A stretch of DNA of 64,000 nucleotides from CAWBXL01 sp963837365 (GTDB lineage: Bacteria > Acidobacteriota > Terriglobia > Terriglobales > Acidobacteriaceae): NCBI GenBank assembly GCA_963837365.1, contig CAWIMW010000005.1, forward strand, positions 38,334-102,333, in the 5' to 3' direction. The notes beneath the pieces are model-generated. The model made no database searches. It saw only the letters and a program-made list of their open reading frames with translations, and was not told where the DNA came from. Shown here piece by piece: positions 1-9,102 of this stretch (positions are counted from its first letter, which is position 1; each line of letters begins with the position of its first letter). The translations under genes were made by a program, and so were the position numbers.

Positions 1-166
1 TGTTATCGGCGTCCCAGATGTAGACGCCTTCGCCTCGCACCGCGGTCGGGAAAGATTTCTTGAAGGAGCGGCGGAAAACCGATGACCTGAGTGAATTGTC
101 CGTTGCATGGCCCACATCCGGATTATCGGAGTGGTTGTGGTGCGTGTCAAAGGCACTGGTTGACAT
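1..166 (-). CDS. Class III aminotransferase, N-terminal part
   Basis: The window begins inside this gene, which runs leftwards off the edge. An ATG at 166 opens about 55 codons ending in a stretch with FPTAVRGEGVYIWDAD. That is the usual N-terminal strand of PLP-dependent class III (omega) aminotransferases, just before the substrate and cofactor region. These enzymes move amino groups from amino acids or amines to keto acids in the cytoplasm. The catalytic lysine and PLP sites lie outside the window, so substrate cannot be judged. The start codon is divergent from the amidohydrolase start at 217, leaving about 50 bases for both promoters. Family call is good; subfamily is unknown. Confidence 0.72.
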   Translation of the reverse strand, partial: MSTSAFDTHHNHSDNPDVGHATDNSLRSSVFRRSFKKSFPTAVRGEGVYIWDADN

Positions 167-216
167 AAGGTGACCCTAGCGGCGAAACTGCGATGTCGTT
201 TTTCGCGGAGGCTCCC

Positions 217-1550
217 TTGATCAGGAAAACATGTCTTGCGGTCATCTTTAGTAGTTTGTTTTTCGCTTGTCTCGCCGTCGCGCAAGCCCTGCTGCTGCGC
301 CTAAGACCACCTATATTCTTGCCGGACGACTGTTTGATTCGACCAGCGACAACGTGCGGGAAACACAAGTGATCGTTGTCGAAGGAGAGCGGATCAAGAG
401 TGTCGGGCCGGCGACTGCGATCAAGATTCCTGCGGGAAGCAATGTGATCGATCTTTCGAATGCGACCGTGCTGCCCGGGCTCATTGACTGCCATGCGCAC
501 CTGGCTTCGCGCGCGGACCGGTATGACCCGATTTACGAGTTCAAGGATTCGCCTTTCGCCAGCGCGTTCGCTGCGGTGGTGAACGCGCGCAAAACATTGG
601 ATGCCGGTTTTACCACGGTGCGGGATGTGGGTTCGGAGCCGTTTCTTGCCGTGGACCTGCGCAATTCGATTAATGAGGGATATATTCCCGGGCCGAGAGT
701 CGTCGCCAGCGGGCCAGGGATCTCGATTACCGGCGGGCATGGAGACCTGAATAACTTCACGCCGCAGACTCGCGTGATGATGTTTCCTGAGGAGCGCGAT
801 TTTCAGATTGCCGATGGGGCCGACCAGATTCGGCATGTGGTGCGGGCGCAGGAAAAATATGGGGTGGATGTGATCAAGATTCTGGCGACCGGCGGTGTGC
901 TTTCGCACGGCGACCAGCCCGGCGCTCCGCAGTACACGCTCGAAGAACTGAAAGTCGCGGCGGAAACTGCGCACATGGGCGGACGCAAGATTGCCGCGCA
1001 TGCGCATGGGGCGGAGGGAATCAAGAATGCGATTCTGGCGGGGATTGATTCCATCGAGCATGCCAGTCTGGTGGATGATGAGGGGATTCGGCTGGCGAAA
1101 GAGCATGGGACGTATTTTGTGATGGATATTTACAACGATGACTACATTCTGAATGAAGCGCCAAAGTTTGGGCTGGATGCGGAGAGAGTGGAAAAAGAAA
1201 AGGCCGTCGGCCGCTTGCAGCGGGAGAATTTTGAGAAGGCATTCAAGGCGGGTGTGAAGATGGCGTTTGGGACCGATGCCGGGGTCTATCCTCATGGCGA
1301 CAATGCCAGGCAGTTCTACTACATGGTGAAGTATGGGATGACTCCGGCGCAGGCGATTCGGGCGGCTACTTTCAGCGCAGCGGACTTGATTGGACGGTCC
1401 AAGGATGTTGGGACCATTGAGCCGGGGAAGTATGCGGACATTATTGCTGTGGAGAAGGACCCTTTGACCGATGTGCGTTCGCTGGAGCACGTTGAGTTTG
1501 TGATGAAGGGCGGAGTGGTTTACAAGGACTTGCGTACAGCGGCCAAATGA
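217..1550 (+). CDS. Secreted amidohydrolase, signal peptide split by a frameshift
   Basis: A metal-dependent amidohydrolase with a TIM-barrel fold (imidazolonepropionase/Xaa-Pro dipeptidase-like). It shows the N-terminal sandwich strand and PGLIDCHAHLA, the HxH metal motif, then KILATGG (barrel lysine), HAHG, IEHA and FGTDAGVYPHG with the barrel-end aspartate. It ends with a DPLTDV strand, all as in exported members that hydrolyse dipeptides or cyclic amides. The longest clean frame opens with TTG at 267 and encodes an odd SRRRAS start. One frame over, TTG 217 behind a GGAGG (207-211) encodes a good signal peptide (MIRKTCLAVIFSSLFFACLAVAQA). Restoring one C in the CCC run at 287-289 joins the two as AQAPAAAPK. 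A one-base loss therefore separates export signal from enzyme. Enzyme confident; exact substrate unknown. Confidence 0.85.
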
Positions 1551-1660
1551 AACCTCAAAACGCAAAGGGCGCAAAGAAAAACCCGCAAAGGACGCTGAGA
1601 AAACCGGGAACCATTTACTGCATCAGTGGCCTGATGCCTTCCGTGTAGAATCGCCACAAC

Positions 1661-3274
1661 GTGGCAGAATCTCCTATCTCTAATCCGGCCGCGCCTCGCG
1701 GCTGGTTCAGCCGGGCTTTGCGCCAGTTCCGGCCTTTGCATGAGCATTCGGCGTTTTCGGCTACATTGCTGTTGATGTCCACCATCATGCTTTCCCGGGT
1801 GATGGGGTTTGTGCGCGAGATGTATATCGCGCGGACGTTTGGGGCGGGTTGGCAGACCGATGCCTACGTTGCCGCCTTCACCATTCCCGATTGGCTCAAC
1901 TACATTGCGGCGGGCGGGACTGCTTCGATCACCTTTGTTTCCATCTACACCCGCTTTCTGGCTGAGAAGCGCGAGGATGACGCCAAGAAAACTTTTTCCA
2001 TCATTCTCAGCGTAATGAGCCTGGTGTTGCTCATCGGGATCTTGCTTGGCGAACTCTTTGCGCCGCAGTTGGTGCGCTTGATGTTCGGCAAGTTCACGCC
2101 ACAGCAGTTTGAGCTTTGCGTTTTCCTTACGCGAGTGCTTTTGCCGGCACAGGCGTTCTTTTATGTTGGAGGGGTTGTTTCTGCCGTCTTGCTGGCGCGG
2201 CGGTTGTTCTTGCTTCCGGCCGTGGGGCCGTTGATCTACAACGGGGGAATCATTCTTGGCGGCATATTCTTTGCGCGCCAATTTGGAATCTCGTCCCTGG
2301 CTTACGGTGCTATCGCGGGTAGTTTCCTTGGCATTTTCCTCATCAACGCAATCGGGGCGGCGCGCATCGGCGCGGGATACCGGCCTTCGTTTGACATTCG
2401 CAATCCTGCATTTCGGCATTGGGTGAAGCTTTCGATCCCGCTGATGCTTGGGGTTTCGCTGGTCACGGTGGATGACTGGTTCCTCCGCTATTTTGCCGCC
2501 GGCAGTTCGGGCGATATCAGCCGCTTGAATTTTGCCAAACGGTTGTTTCAGGTTCCGATTGCGATCCTGGGGCAGGCGGCAGGGCAGGCGTCGTTTCCCT
2601 TTTTCGCAAAACTGTTCGAAGAGAAACGGCTGCGTGAGTTTTCCGGCATTGTGAATGGATCGGTCTATCGCGTGGTGGCGGCCTCGTTGCTCTTTGCCAG
2701 CTTCATGATGAGCGCTTCGTTGCCGCTGATCAATCTTGCGTACAAGCATGGGCACTTTCGTGCGTCCGATGCCCAAGAGACCTCGGTCTATTTCTTCTGG
2801 TTTTCTCTGTCGCTTGCTTTCTGGTCGGCGCAGGCGCTTTATACGCGTGCCTACTACGCTTCAGGAAATACTTTGACGCCGATGATTGCCAGTTCGGTTG
2901 TCACCATTGCGTCCTTGCCGATTTACAAGGTGCTGTTTCATCTCCATGGCGCAACTGGTTTGGCCATGGCGTCCGACATCGGAATTGCGGCGAATTGTCT
3001 GACCATGGCGGTCTTGGTCCACTGGCGGAAGCTGGCTTTGGCGAGTGAACTGAATTGGAGCGAGCTGGGCAAAGCTGGGATCACTGCGGTGGTGGCGGGT
3101 ATCTTAAGTCATCAGGTCGCCACGGGGCTGATGACCGGCGGCGGTATGCTGGCCAATATCAAGGCGCTCTTGCTGGCGGGAATTACCTGGACGGCTGCGG
3201 CGGCAGCCGGGTTGTGGCTTACCCGGTCCGGATTGCTGGCGGAGTTGTGGGGCCGGCGAACATCTCGTGGCTAG
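1661..3274 (+). CDS. murJ: Lipid II flippase MurJ
   Basis: Integral membrane protein of 537 residues, typical MurJ length, with about 14 hydrophobic helices. After a hydrophilic head, the segment STIMLSRVMGFVREMYIAR is the MurJ/MVF helix-1 signature, including the conserved arginines of the cavity, followed by DAYVAAFTIP. MurJ moves lipid-linked peptidoglycan precursor across the inner membrane. The GTG at 1661 has no clear ribosome site, so the first 20-30 residues are uncertain. It stands alone, convergent with the sodC operon, and shares a hairpin region downstream. No peptidoglycan synthesis genes sit next to it. Confidence 0.93.
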   Translation: MAESPISNPAAPRGWFSRALRQFRPLHEHSAFSATLLLMSTIMLSRVMGFVREMYIARTFGAGWQTDAYVAAFTIPDWLNYIAAGGTASITFVSIYTRFLAEKREDDAKKTFSIILSVMSLVLLIGILLGELFAPQLVRLMFGKFTPQQFELCVFLTRVLLPAQAFFYVGGVVSAVLLARRLFLLPAVGPLIYNGGIILGGIFFARQFGISSLAYGAIAGSFLGIFLINAIGAARIGAGYRPSFDIRNPAFRHWVKLSIPLMLGVSLVTVDDWFLRYFAAGSSGDISRLNFAKRLFQVPIAILGQAAGQASFPFFAKLFEEKRLREFSGIVNGSVYRVVAASLLFASFMMSASLPLINLAYKHGHFRASDAQETSVYFFWFSLSLAFWSAQALYTRAYYASGNTLTPMIASSVVTIASLPIYKVLFHLHGATGLAMASDIGIAANCLTMAVLVHWRKLALASELNWSELGKAGITAVVAGILSHQVATGLMTGGGMLANIKALLLAGITWTAAAAAGLWLTRSGLLAELWGRRTSRG

Positions 3275-3277
3275 AGC

Positions 3278-3302
3278 GGCACGGGTGCCCGACGCCCGTG
3301 CC
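3278..3302. terminator. Hairpin between convergent murJ and sodC
   Basis: GGCACGGG at 3278-3285 pairs perfectly with CCCGTGCC at 3295-3302 across a 9-base loop, starting three bases after the murJ stop. There is only a weak T-rich tail (ATTCTTTATT), so it may act as a bidirectional terminator or be a dispersed extragenic palindrome. Confidence 0.5.
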
Positions 3303-3317
3303 CCCATTCTTTATTAA

Positions 3318-3827
3318 CTATTTTGTAATTGTTCCGCAGGCTATTCTGTCGCCCGCGTTTCCGGCCGGGTCGCTCTTCATGTCATCGGCTTTGGCGTGGA
3401 TCACCAACGCCGTTCCACCGTTGCTGAATAACGAGTGGCTGTCGTCTTTCAAATCCACGTCCATATTCATCATGGTTTCGGTGCACTTGCCGTCCTGTCC
3501 GACTGTAATGTTCTTCATGTCTCCGGCATGGTGGCCCTCGGGGTTTTCCAGGCCGTGGTGCTTGGCGTCGGGATTGAAGTGTCCGCCGGCGGATTTGAAG
3601 TCGGGAGCATCGCATTTTGCGTTTTGGTGGATATGGATGGCGTGCTCGCCCGGGGGCAGGTCGTGCAGATCGAGCATGATCTGAACCCCCATGTGGCCGG
3701 GCTCGATCTCGGCTGTGCCTACGCTTTTGCCCTGAGCATCTTTCAGTTCAACTTTGGTTTGGGCCGAGGATTGTTGCGCGAATACCAGCGCGGAGAAAAC
3801 TGCTGCGATCAGAATCTTCGATTTCAT
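3318..3827 (-). CDS. sodC: Periplasmic Cu/Zn superoxide dismutase
   Basis: Converts superoxide to oxygen and peroxide in the periplasm. The protein of about 169 residues starts at ATG 3827, preceded by GGAGAGG. It has a signal peptide ending near SSAQ, and the longer open frame upstream is not needed. Metal ligands are visible: HAIHIH (copper histidines), GGHFNPD with H-H-G (bridging histidine and zinc ligands), then H and D further on. The disulphide cysteines sit in AKCD and RIACG. The C-terminal GNAGDRIACG block is canonical. It starts 17 bases after the stop of the TPR/beta-barrel gene on the same strand, so it is probably the last gene of that envelope operon. Confidence 0.93.
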   Translation of the reverse strand: MKSKILIAAVFSALVFAQQSSAQTKVELKDAQGKSVGTAEIEPGHMGVQIMLDLHDLPPGEHAIHIHQNAKCDAPDFKSAGGHFNPDAKHHGLENPEGHHAGDMKNITVGQDGKCTETMMNMDVDLKDDSHSLFSNGGTALVIHAKADDMKSDPAGNAGDRIACGTITK

Positions 3828-3844
3828 ACCCTCTCCTTTCATGA

Positions 3845-5554
3845 CTAGTGATTCAACATGGTAACGAAGACGGCGTTGTTGCCGGTGCGTAAGTCTTTTC
3901 CATAAACCAGTGCTATGCCGAATCCGAAGGCTTTCAGTTTGACCTGCCCGCCGGTGTCCCAAAGCCAGCGATGCGAACCCAGGCCGGAAAGCGGGTCGGA
4001 AATTTTCCCTGTGTCCAGAAACGGCCCCAGCTTAACAGTTACAAAGCTGTCGTGGAAGATGTTCTTGTCCATCTCCCAATTGGAGAGGAAGTAGTTTCTC
4101 CCCAACGGGCCGCTGCCTTTTCTGCCGCCGTGAGTTGTGATGTGCCCGCGCATCTCGAGGTTGTTATCGCCCAGGCCGCCCAGGATAAAAAGTTCGTCAA
4201 AAGGGACAGTGCCCCAGGTCTTTCCCGCACGGAATCGCTGCTGGAGTTCGTAGTCGTCACCCTGTGCCTGGGGAAGCCAGTGCAAGAGGAGTGAGGCTTG
4301 GAGCTTTTCGAAGGCATGGGCAGGGGTGGACCAGGTCCGTCCAATGTCCGAGGAGATGCTGCTGGTGATGGTGAATCTGCGTTCGGGAAATCGAAGCAGG
4401 TCTGCATTGACCTGAGTGGTTTGTTTGAGTTGGTAGGCCTTGGGCAGCAACTCCGGTGTTAGTGCGCTGCCCAGGAATATGTCGCGAAAATCGCGGTGGG
4501 AAAGTTCAGCGCCGGCTGACCAGCTCCAGCGGCTGCTTTGGATGGTCGTGATCTGGGCCTTAATGGCTTCGCGGCGCATGTTGAAACTGCCCAACAGCGG
4601 GACCTGTCCGGCGAAGGATGGGCGGATGTCCCAGTTTTCGCCGCGAAGGTCTGCGGCGAATGAAATGCGGCGTTTGGGATCCAGTCGAAGCGGGCCGGAG
4701 AGTTCGGCGAAGACCCGGCGCTTTTCGGCATCCCAGCGGTACATGGAAATCATGTTGATGGCTTTGCCATGAAAGTTGTAGAACTCAGGGTTGACGGTTT
4801 GCGCGGGCAGGCCGCGAAAAGTGCGGATCAGAGCTTCCCACTTGTTGTTGCCGAAGCCGTTGCTCTCCTGATTGCGGAAGATCAGGTCGAACTGTCCATC
4901 GTCGCGAGCTTGCAGTTCGAAGTTGAAGCTGGAGAAGATATCCAGGGCTTCGGCGCGGGCTTCGCTGCTCAGAAGGTCCTCGCGGCGGAGAACGCTGGCG
5001 GGCGCAAAAGTGAACGCATGGTCCAGCAGGGCTGCATCCACGCGAGGTTTAGGATTCGTCTTTACGTCAGCCAGCTTTGGCTTGTTGACCTTGTTCCAGT
5101 GTTTGACTGCGGCTTCCAGATTGCCTTCAAGGAAATAGACAGTTGCCAGAAATTCGTTGGCATAGGAATCATCGGGCTTCAAGTGCAGGGCATGCCGTAG
5201 ATGGTTGGCAGCTTCTGAGTAGCGCTTTTGCTTGAAATCCACGCCCGCCAGTTCGATGGGGAACCGCGCATCGCGGGGGAGCGCTTTTTCACCCGCCGCG
5301 AGAACTTCGTGCGCCTGCGGCCATCGTTCCAAATGTGCCAGCGCGGTTCCGTAAAAATAGTTGAGTTCAGGCGAGTGGACGGAAGTCGAGTCAACCAGCG
5401 CGACTACCTCCTGCCATTGCTCTTTCTCGGTAAGCTCTTTTGCTTTTTGAAGCGGATCGGAACCGCTGACTTGAGCTGCAAGGCTTGCCGAGCAAATGAG
5501 GACAACAACAAAGGTCAGTTTCCGCCGGATTCGGGCAGTGCCAGCAGGGTCCAT
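3845..5554 (-). CDS. TPR protein with C-terminal outer-membrane beta-barrel
   Basis: About 569 residues. The start is taken as ATG 5554, because the next 30 residues form a signal peptide ending near SLAAQVSG. This makes the gene overlap the C39-like gene by 40 bases. Residues 30-170 carry three to four tetratricopeptide repeats (YFYGTALAHLERWPQA, then IELAGVDFKQKRYSEA). The second half alternates polar and hydrophobic strands and ends with aromatic-rich repeats like BamA/surface-antigen barrels (LGPFLDTGKI, final residue H). TPR following a C39 domain is typical of the PA2778 family. Here the TPR part is a separate gene fused to a barrel. It probably sits in the outer membrane; substrate unknown. 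Confidence 0.75.
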   Translation of the reverse strand: MDPAGTARIRRKLTFVVVLICSASLAAQVSGSDPLQKAKELTEKEQWQEVVALVDSTSVHSPELNYFYGTALAHLERWPQAHEVLAAGEKALPRDARFPIELAGVDFKQKRYSEAANHLRHALHLKPDDSYANEFLATVYFLEGNLEAAVKHWNKVNKPKLADVKTNPKPRVDAALLDHAFTFAPASVLRREDLLSSEARAEALDIFSSFNFELQARDDGQFDLIFRNQESNGFGNNKWEALIRTFRGLPAQTVNPEFYNFHGKAINMISMYRWDAEKRRVFAELSGPLRLDPKRRISFAADLRGENWDIRPSFAGQVPLLGSFNMRREAIKAQITTIQSSRWSWSAGAELSHRDFRDIFLGSALTPELLPKAYQLKQTTQVNADLLRFPERRFTITSSISSDIGRTWSTPAHAFEKLQASLLLHWLPQAQGDDYELQQRFRAGKTWGTVPFDELFILGGLGDNNLEMRGHITTHGGRKGSGPLGRNYFLSNWEMDKNIFHDSFVTVKLGPFLDTGKISDPLSGLGSHRWLWDTGGQVKLKAFGFGIALVYGKDLRTGNNAVFVTMLNH

Positions 5555-6066
5555 TTTCCGGCGGCGTTCCATTGTTGTTCGAAACTGGATTGGTCGAGCT
5601 TCAACAGTTTTCTTTGCGCGGGGTCGTTGACCATCACCAGATGGTTGTCCCAGTCGAGACCCGTTACCACCACATAGTGTAGCGGAACGTTTCCCGCTGA
5701 GGGTTTCAGCGCGACCATCAGCGGCCGGCCTTTTTCCAGGTGTTGCTTCAGGTCCGCAAGCCCGCCTTTGAAGGTGAAGATACGGAAACCATGTTGCTGG
5801 AAGTAAGCTTCCACATCCGAGGCGTAGATGCCGTGTCCCTTTTTCGAATATAGCGTCGATTGGATCTGGGATGGGTCTACGCTCTGCGGGTCGCGATTCT
5901 GCTTTTGCGCCCAGTATTGCATCACCATGGCGATGCTGGCGGCGCCGCATCCTTCTTTGACTTGTTTGACGAAGGGTACGTCGAGCCAGATGCCGGGCGC
6001 GTCGGCTGCACAGAATATTCCACACAGACATGACGCGGCCAGCAATCCAGCTATGCGACGAAACAT
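5515..6066 (-). CDS. C39-like cysteine peptidase (PA2778 type)
   Basis: Exported papain-fold protein of 183 residues: signal peptide to about residue 21, then VPFVKQVKEGCGAASIAM with the catalytic cysteine. LHYVVVTG supplies the histidine and VNDPAQ the aspartate of a C39-type triad. Unlike bacteriocin-processing C39 domains it is not part of an ABC transporter. It matches the PA2778 family, which is nearly always found beside PA2779. It starts 9 bases after the PA2779-like gene and its end overlaps the TPR/barrel gene, so translation is likely coupled. It probably trims or cross-links peptides in the periplasm; the target is not known. Confidence 0.82.
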   Translation of the reverse strand: MFRRIAGLLAASCLCGIFCAADAPGIWLDVPFVKQVKEGCGAASIAMVMQYWAQKQNRDPQSVDPSQIQSTLYSKKGHGIYASDVEAYFQQHGFRIFTFKGGLADLKQHLEKGRPLMVALKPSAGNVPLHYVVVTGLDWDNHLVMVNDPAQRKLLKLDQSSFEQQWNAAGKWTLLALPESGGN

Positions 6067-6075
6067 CGGGTAAGC

Positions 6076-6489
6076 CTAACGGACGGCGACGATGATCAGC
6101 ACCAATACAACAATCCCCAGCATGATTACGATCAGGTCGCGGTCGCTCAAATCGCCGGCAGCGAAATCGGCCTGGGCTTTATTGGCGCGGGCGGCCAGTT
6201 GGGCCAGTTCTGCATTGCTCAGGCTGGCTACTGCGTTTTTCACCTGCTGCGGATCCATGTGCGCGTCCTTGATGGCTTTGACGGCTCTTTCGGAAGAGAC
6301 GAATGCCTGGACGGTTTGCAGGTTTTGTTCGCGCGCCTGAGTTGCCGAAACGGCGGCTTTTTGCAGGTCAGCGGGGCTGACAACATGGGCCGCTGCGGCC
6401 TGCGCCAGCAAATTTTGCGGTACGGCAAATATTGCCGCCAGCACACAAGCGGTAGCGATGCGCACGCCTTGCTTGAAATCAAAGTGCAT
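6076..6489 (-). CDS. PA2779 family membrane protein
   Basis: 137 residues with an N-terminal signal or anchor helix, a central helical region, and a C-terminal transmembrane helix preceded by LSDRDLIVIMLGIV. That tail and the single-helix ending are diagnostic of the PA2779 family. A strong GGGGAGG lies just upstream of ATG 6489, so this is the first gene of the operon PA2779 - C39 - TPR/barrel - sodC. The family function is unknown. The protein is expected to sit in the inner membrane with its helical part in the periplasm, probably as partner of the protease. Confidence 0.82.
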   Translation of the reverse strand: MHFDFKQGVRIATACVLAAIFAVPQNLLAQAAAAHVVSPADLQKAAVSATQAREQNLQTVQAFVSSERAVKAIKDAHMDPQQVKNAVASLSNAELAQLAARANKAQADFAAGDLSDRDLIVIMLGIVVLVLIIVAVR

Positions 6490-6575
6490 TGCTTACAACC
6501 TCCCCATAGATTTTTCGGCCAAAGGTTATTACAAACACTATACCGGAGCTTGGATGCAGGGGTAAGTTGGGAAGT

Positions 6576-9101
6576 TTACTGGTTTAGGCCCTCCACAATT
6601 TTCTGTAGATGCTGGGCGATTTCCTCCGGGCTGGTGCCGGGTGGGAAGGTGACTGGGGCGCCGATACTTACGCGGATTTTACCGGGCCGGGCGAAGTGTT
6701 TGCCTGCCTGTTTTAGTTCGAAAAGCCCATCAATTCGCATAGGAACAATCGGAATTTTGAGGTTATTCGCCAGTAGCCCGATGCCGGCCTGGAAAGAACC
6801 GGTTTTCCCGTCAGCGGTGTGGCGGCCTTCGGGAAAGACCAGCACGCTGTAGCCGTGGTCTACGCATTCTCCGGCGTAGGCGAAACTTTCGCGGAAGCCG
6901 GAGGCACGGGGGAGAGGGAACAGATTGAGCAACGTCACTCCCAGCGCCCACCTGACGCGATCGTAGATCCGGGCAAACATGTTGCGAGTCGGCGGAGGAG
7001 TGCGCAGAGATTGCATAACTTCTCCGCCAGCGGCAGTCGCCAGGTAATGGCGGATGCGCGCGGGGAGAGCTTTGTGGACAAAGCCGACATCCACGTGGCT
7101 GATGTGATTGCAAATGACCAGCACGGGGCCGCGGACTCCGCGCAGATTTTCTTTTCCTTTGACTCTGGGCCAGCCCAATAGGAATACTGCGGGGCGTCCT
7201 AAGAAATATTGGGAGAGGATTCTGATCCACGAGATTGGCCAGCGCAACGTCCAGCGGGGATAGTGATATTTGGTTCGCGCATGGACGCTGCCTTGCAAAA
7301 AGCGTTCGAGATCGCCTACCGTTTGCATGGACGCGAAGCCGGCTTCGCTGAGGTCGATCTGGTAGCGGTCTTCCAGCGCTCCCATGAGTTCTACGCGCTC
7401 CAGTGAGGACAGATTCAAATCAGAGTCCAGATTGGTGCTGCTTGACAAGTGAGTGGGCGAGCCCCCCTTGATTCGCCCGATCAAATCTCCCAGGACGGTG
7501 GGGGATTTGGGGCGCCCTGTTTCCTGCGTTTGCTGTGCAATCGCCGCTTGCTGGATCAGGTTACGGCGCGGTTTTTGTGTGGAGGTGCGGGGGAAATCTT
7601 CCTCGGGCCATACCATCCAGTGGCGCATGCGCTGGTATTCGGCCAGAGGTTCGTTGGCTTTTCCGACTACTGCTTTAGGGTCCGCGTTCGTTTCGCGGAG
7701 GATTAAGATAGCGCAGGGATCGGCGTTCCCATTTCTCGGTAATCCTACGACCACACAATCTTTCACTTCCGGCTGGCGGCGTAGGGCCGCTTCCAGATCG
7801 TCAGGGTACACGTTCATGCCTGCCGGGGTGACGATTACATCTTTCTTTCTGCCTTTGAAATAGAGATTCCCTTGGGCATCGAGTTCGCCGATGTCGCCGG
7901 TGTGATACCAGCTTTCTTGGCTGGACATGGGCTTGAGTTCTTGTCCGCTCCAATAGCCGCTGGCTACGCCGCCTCCCCGGACTAGAATTTCTCCGTCTTC
8001 GCTCAGTTTGACTTCGCGTCCTGCCAGAACTTTTCCAATGGAACCTTTGCCCAGGCGGAAGGGGTGGTTCACGCTGATCAGCGATGTAGTCTCGGTCAGG
8101 CCATAGCCTTGGATTACGGCGATGCCCAGGCGTCCCCAAAATTCTTCGGTGACGCTGTCCATTGCGGCACCACCGCAGATGAAGGCCCAGAATTTCCATC
8201 CGAATTGACGGCGGATGCTTTGGAAGATCATGGAGCGGAGGAGGAAGTGCCTGGTTTTGGAGGATTCGAAACGCTGGCGGAAGCGTGCCAGTTTTCCTTG
8301 ATCTTCCAGATCGCGTTCTATTTTTTCTTTTAGCGATTGCAATACGCGGGGCACGGCGACCAGAACCGAGGCGCGCTCGCGCTTGATGGTGGCAATGACT
8401 TCCGAGGGCTTGAGGGAATCCTGAAAGATGACGGTTCCGCCCATGGTTCGCGGCAGGAAGATTCCGAGGAATTGCCCGAAGACATGGCTCAGTGGCAGGA
8501 GATTGAGAAAACCCACGGGATGGAACCAGCGCTCGTACTTCAGGTATTTCTGGATTTCAGTTTCCAGCGGCGCGACGTTGGCTAGAACATTGCCGTGGGT
8601 GATGACGACTCCTTTGGGTTCGGCGGTCGTGCCGGAGGTGAACACGACCTGGAGAACGTCGGAGGAGCAGACTTCAGCTGAGGTATAAGGAGCGGAATCG
8701 TGACGGGCCAGAGTTTGCAGCAAGTCCTCGAACGCCAGCGAGGGGACCGAACCGGCCTGATGTTTTTTCGTGCACAAAAGCAACCTGGCGCCAACCTGAT
8801 GAAAAACGCGCAGGGCGAAATCGGAAGTAGCCGCGTCGTCCATGGGAACGACGATCACTCCCGCCAGGGCACAGCCGAAAAACACAGCCACCCAGGCTGC
8901 GGAATTTGGGCCCCAGACTACGACGTATTCACCTTTGTGAATTTGCTGGGCTTCCAACTCACGCGCGAAACGAAACGCGGTTTCAGCTACCTGGCGGTAA
9001 CTCCAGTGCGCGGTGCGGTAACCATCGGGCTCTATATAGGCGCATTCATTTCCCCGGCGAAGGAAGTCGTTGAGGTATTCAGCGATGGACGAGCGTTCCA
9101 T
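6576..9101 (-). CDS. Acyl-AMP ligase / acyl carrier / PlsC acyltransferase fusion
   Basis: About 841 residues in three parts. Roughly 1-510 is an AMP-forming ligase: FTSGTTAEPKGVVITHGN (P-loop), GYGLTETT, WYHTGDIGELD, then GRKKDVIVTPAGMNVYP and a late FPRTSTQKPRR with the catalytic lysine. Around 545-625 is an acyl-carrier domain with the phosphopantetheine serine in LSSLERVEL. From about 660 to the end is a PlsC-like acyltransferase with NHISHVD and FPEGRHT. The enzyme could activate a free fatty acid, hold it on its own carrier and pass it to a lysophospholipid or other acceptor at the membrane. ATG 9101 is preferred over 9152, which would run into the LysR gene. Reaction order is inference. 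Confidence 0.85.
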   Translation of the reverse strand: MERSSIAEYLNDFLRRGNECAYIEPDGYRTAHWSYRQVAETAFRFARELEAQQIHKGEYVVVWGPNSAAWVAVFFGCALAGVIVVPMDDAATSDFALRVFHQVGARLLLCTKKHQAGSVPSLAFEDLLQTLARHDSAPYTSAEVCSSDVLQVVFTSGTTAEPKGVVITHGNVLANVAPLETEIQKYLKYERWFHPVGFLNLLPLSHVFGQFLGIFLPRTMGGTVIFQDSLKPSEVIATIKRERASVLVAVPRVLQSLKEKIERDLEDQGKLARFRQRFESSKTRHFLLRSMIFQSIRRQFGWKFWAFICGGAAMDSVTEEFWGRLGIAVIQGYGLTETTSLISVNHPFRLGKGSIGKVLAGREVKLSEDGEILVRGGGVASGYWSGQELKPMSSQESWYHTGDIGELDAQGNLYFKGRKKDVIVTPAGMNVYPDDLEAALRRQPEVKDCVVVGLPRNGNADPCAILILRETNADPKAVVGKANEPLAEYQRMRHWMVWPEEDFPRTSTQKPRRNLIQQAAIAQQTQETGRPKSPTVLGDLIGRIKGGSPTHLSSSTNLDSDLNLSSLERVELMGALEDRYQIDLSEAGFASMQTVGDLERFLQGSVHARTKYHYPRWTLRWPISWIRILSQYFLGRPAVFLLGWPRVKGKENLRGVRGPVLVICNHISHVDVGFVHKALPARIRHYLATAAGGEVMQSLRTPPPTRNMFARIYDRVRWALGVTLLNLFPLPRASGFRESFAYAGECVDHGYSVLVFPEGRHTADGKTGSFQAGIGLLANNLKIPIVPMRIDGLFELKQAGKHFARPGKIRVSIGAPVTFPPGTSPEEIAQHLQKIVEGLNQ

Positions 9102-9102
9102 G

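Noticed and set aside
147..1574. 475-codon open frame on the minus strand
   Set aside because: Lies fully opposite the amidohydrolase; its protein has no family pattern and reflects high G+C codon use.
1520..2776. 418-codon open frame on the minus strand
   Set aside because: Antisense to murJ, with a basic low-complexity product and no motif.
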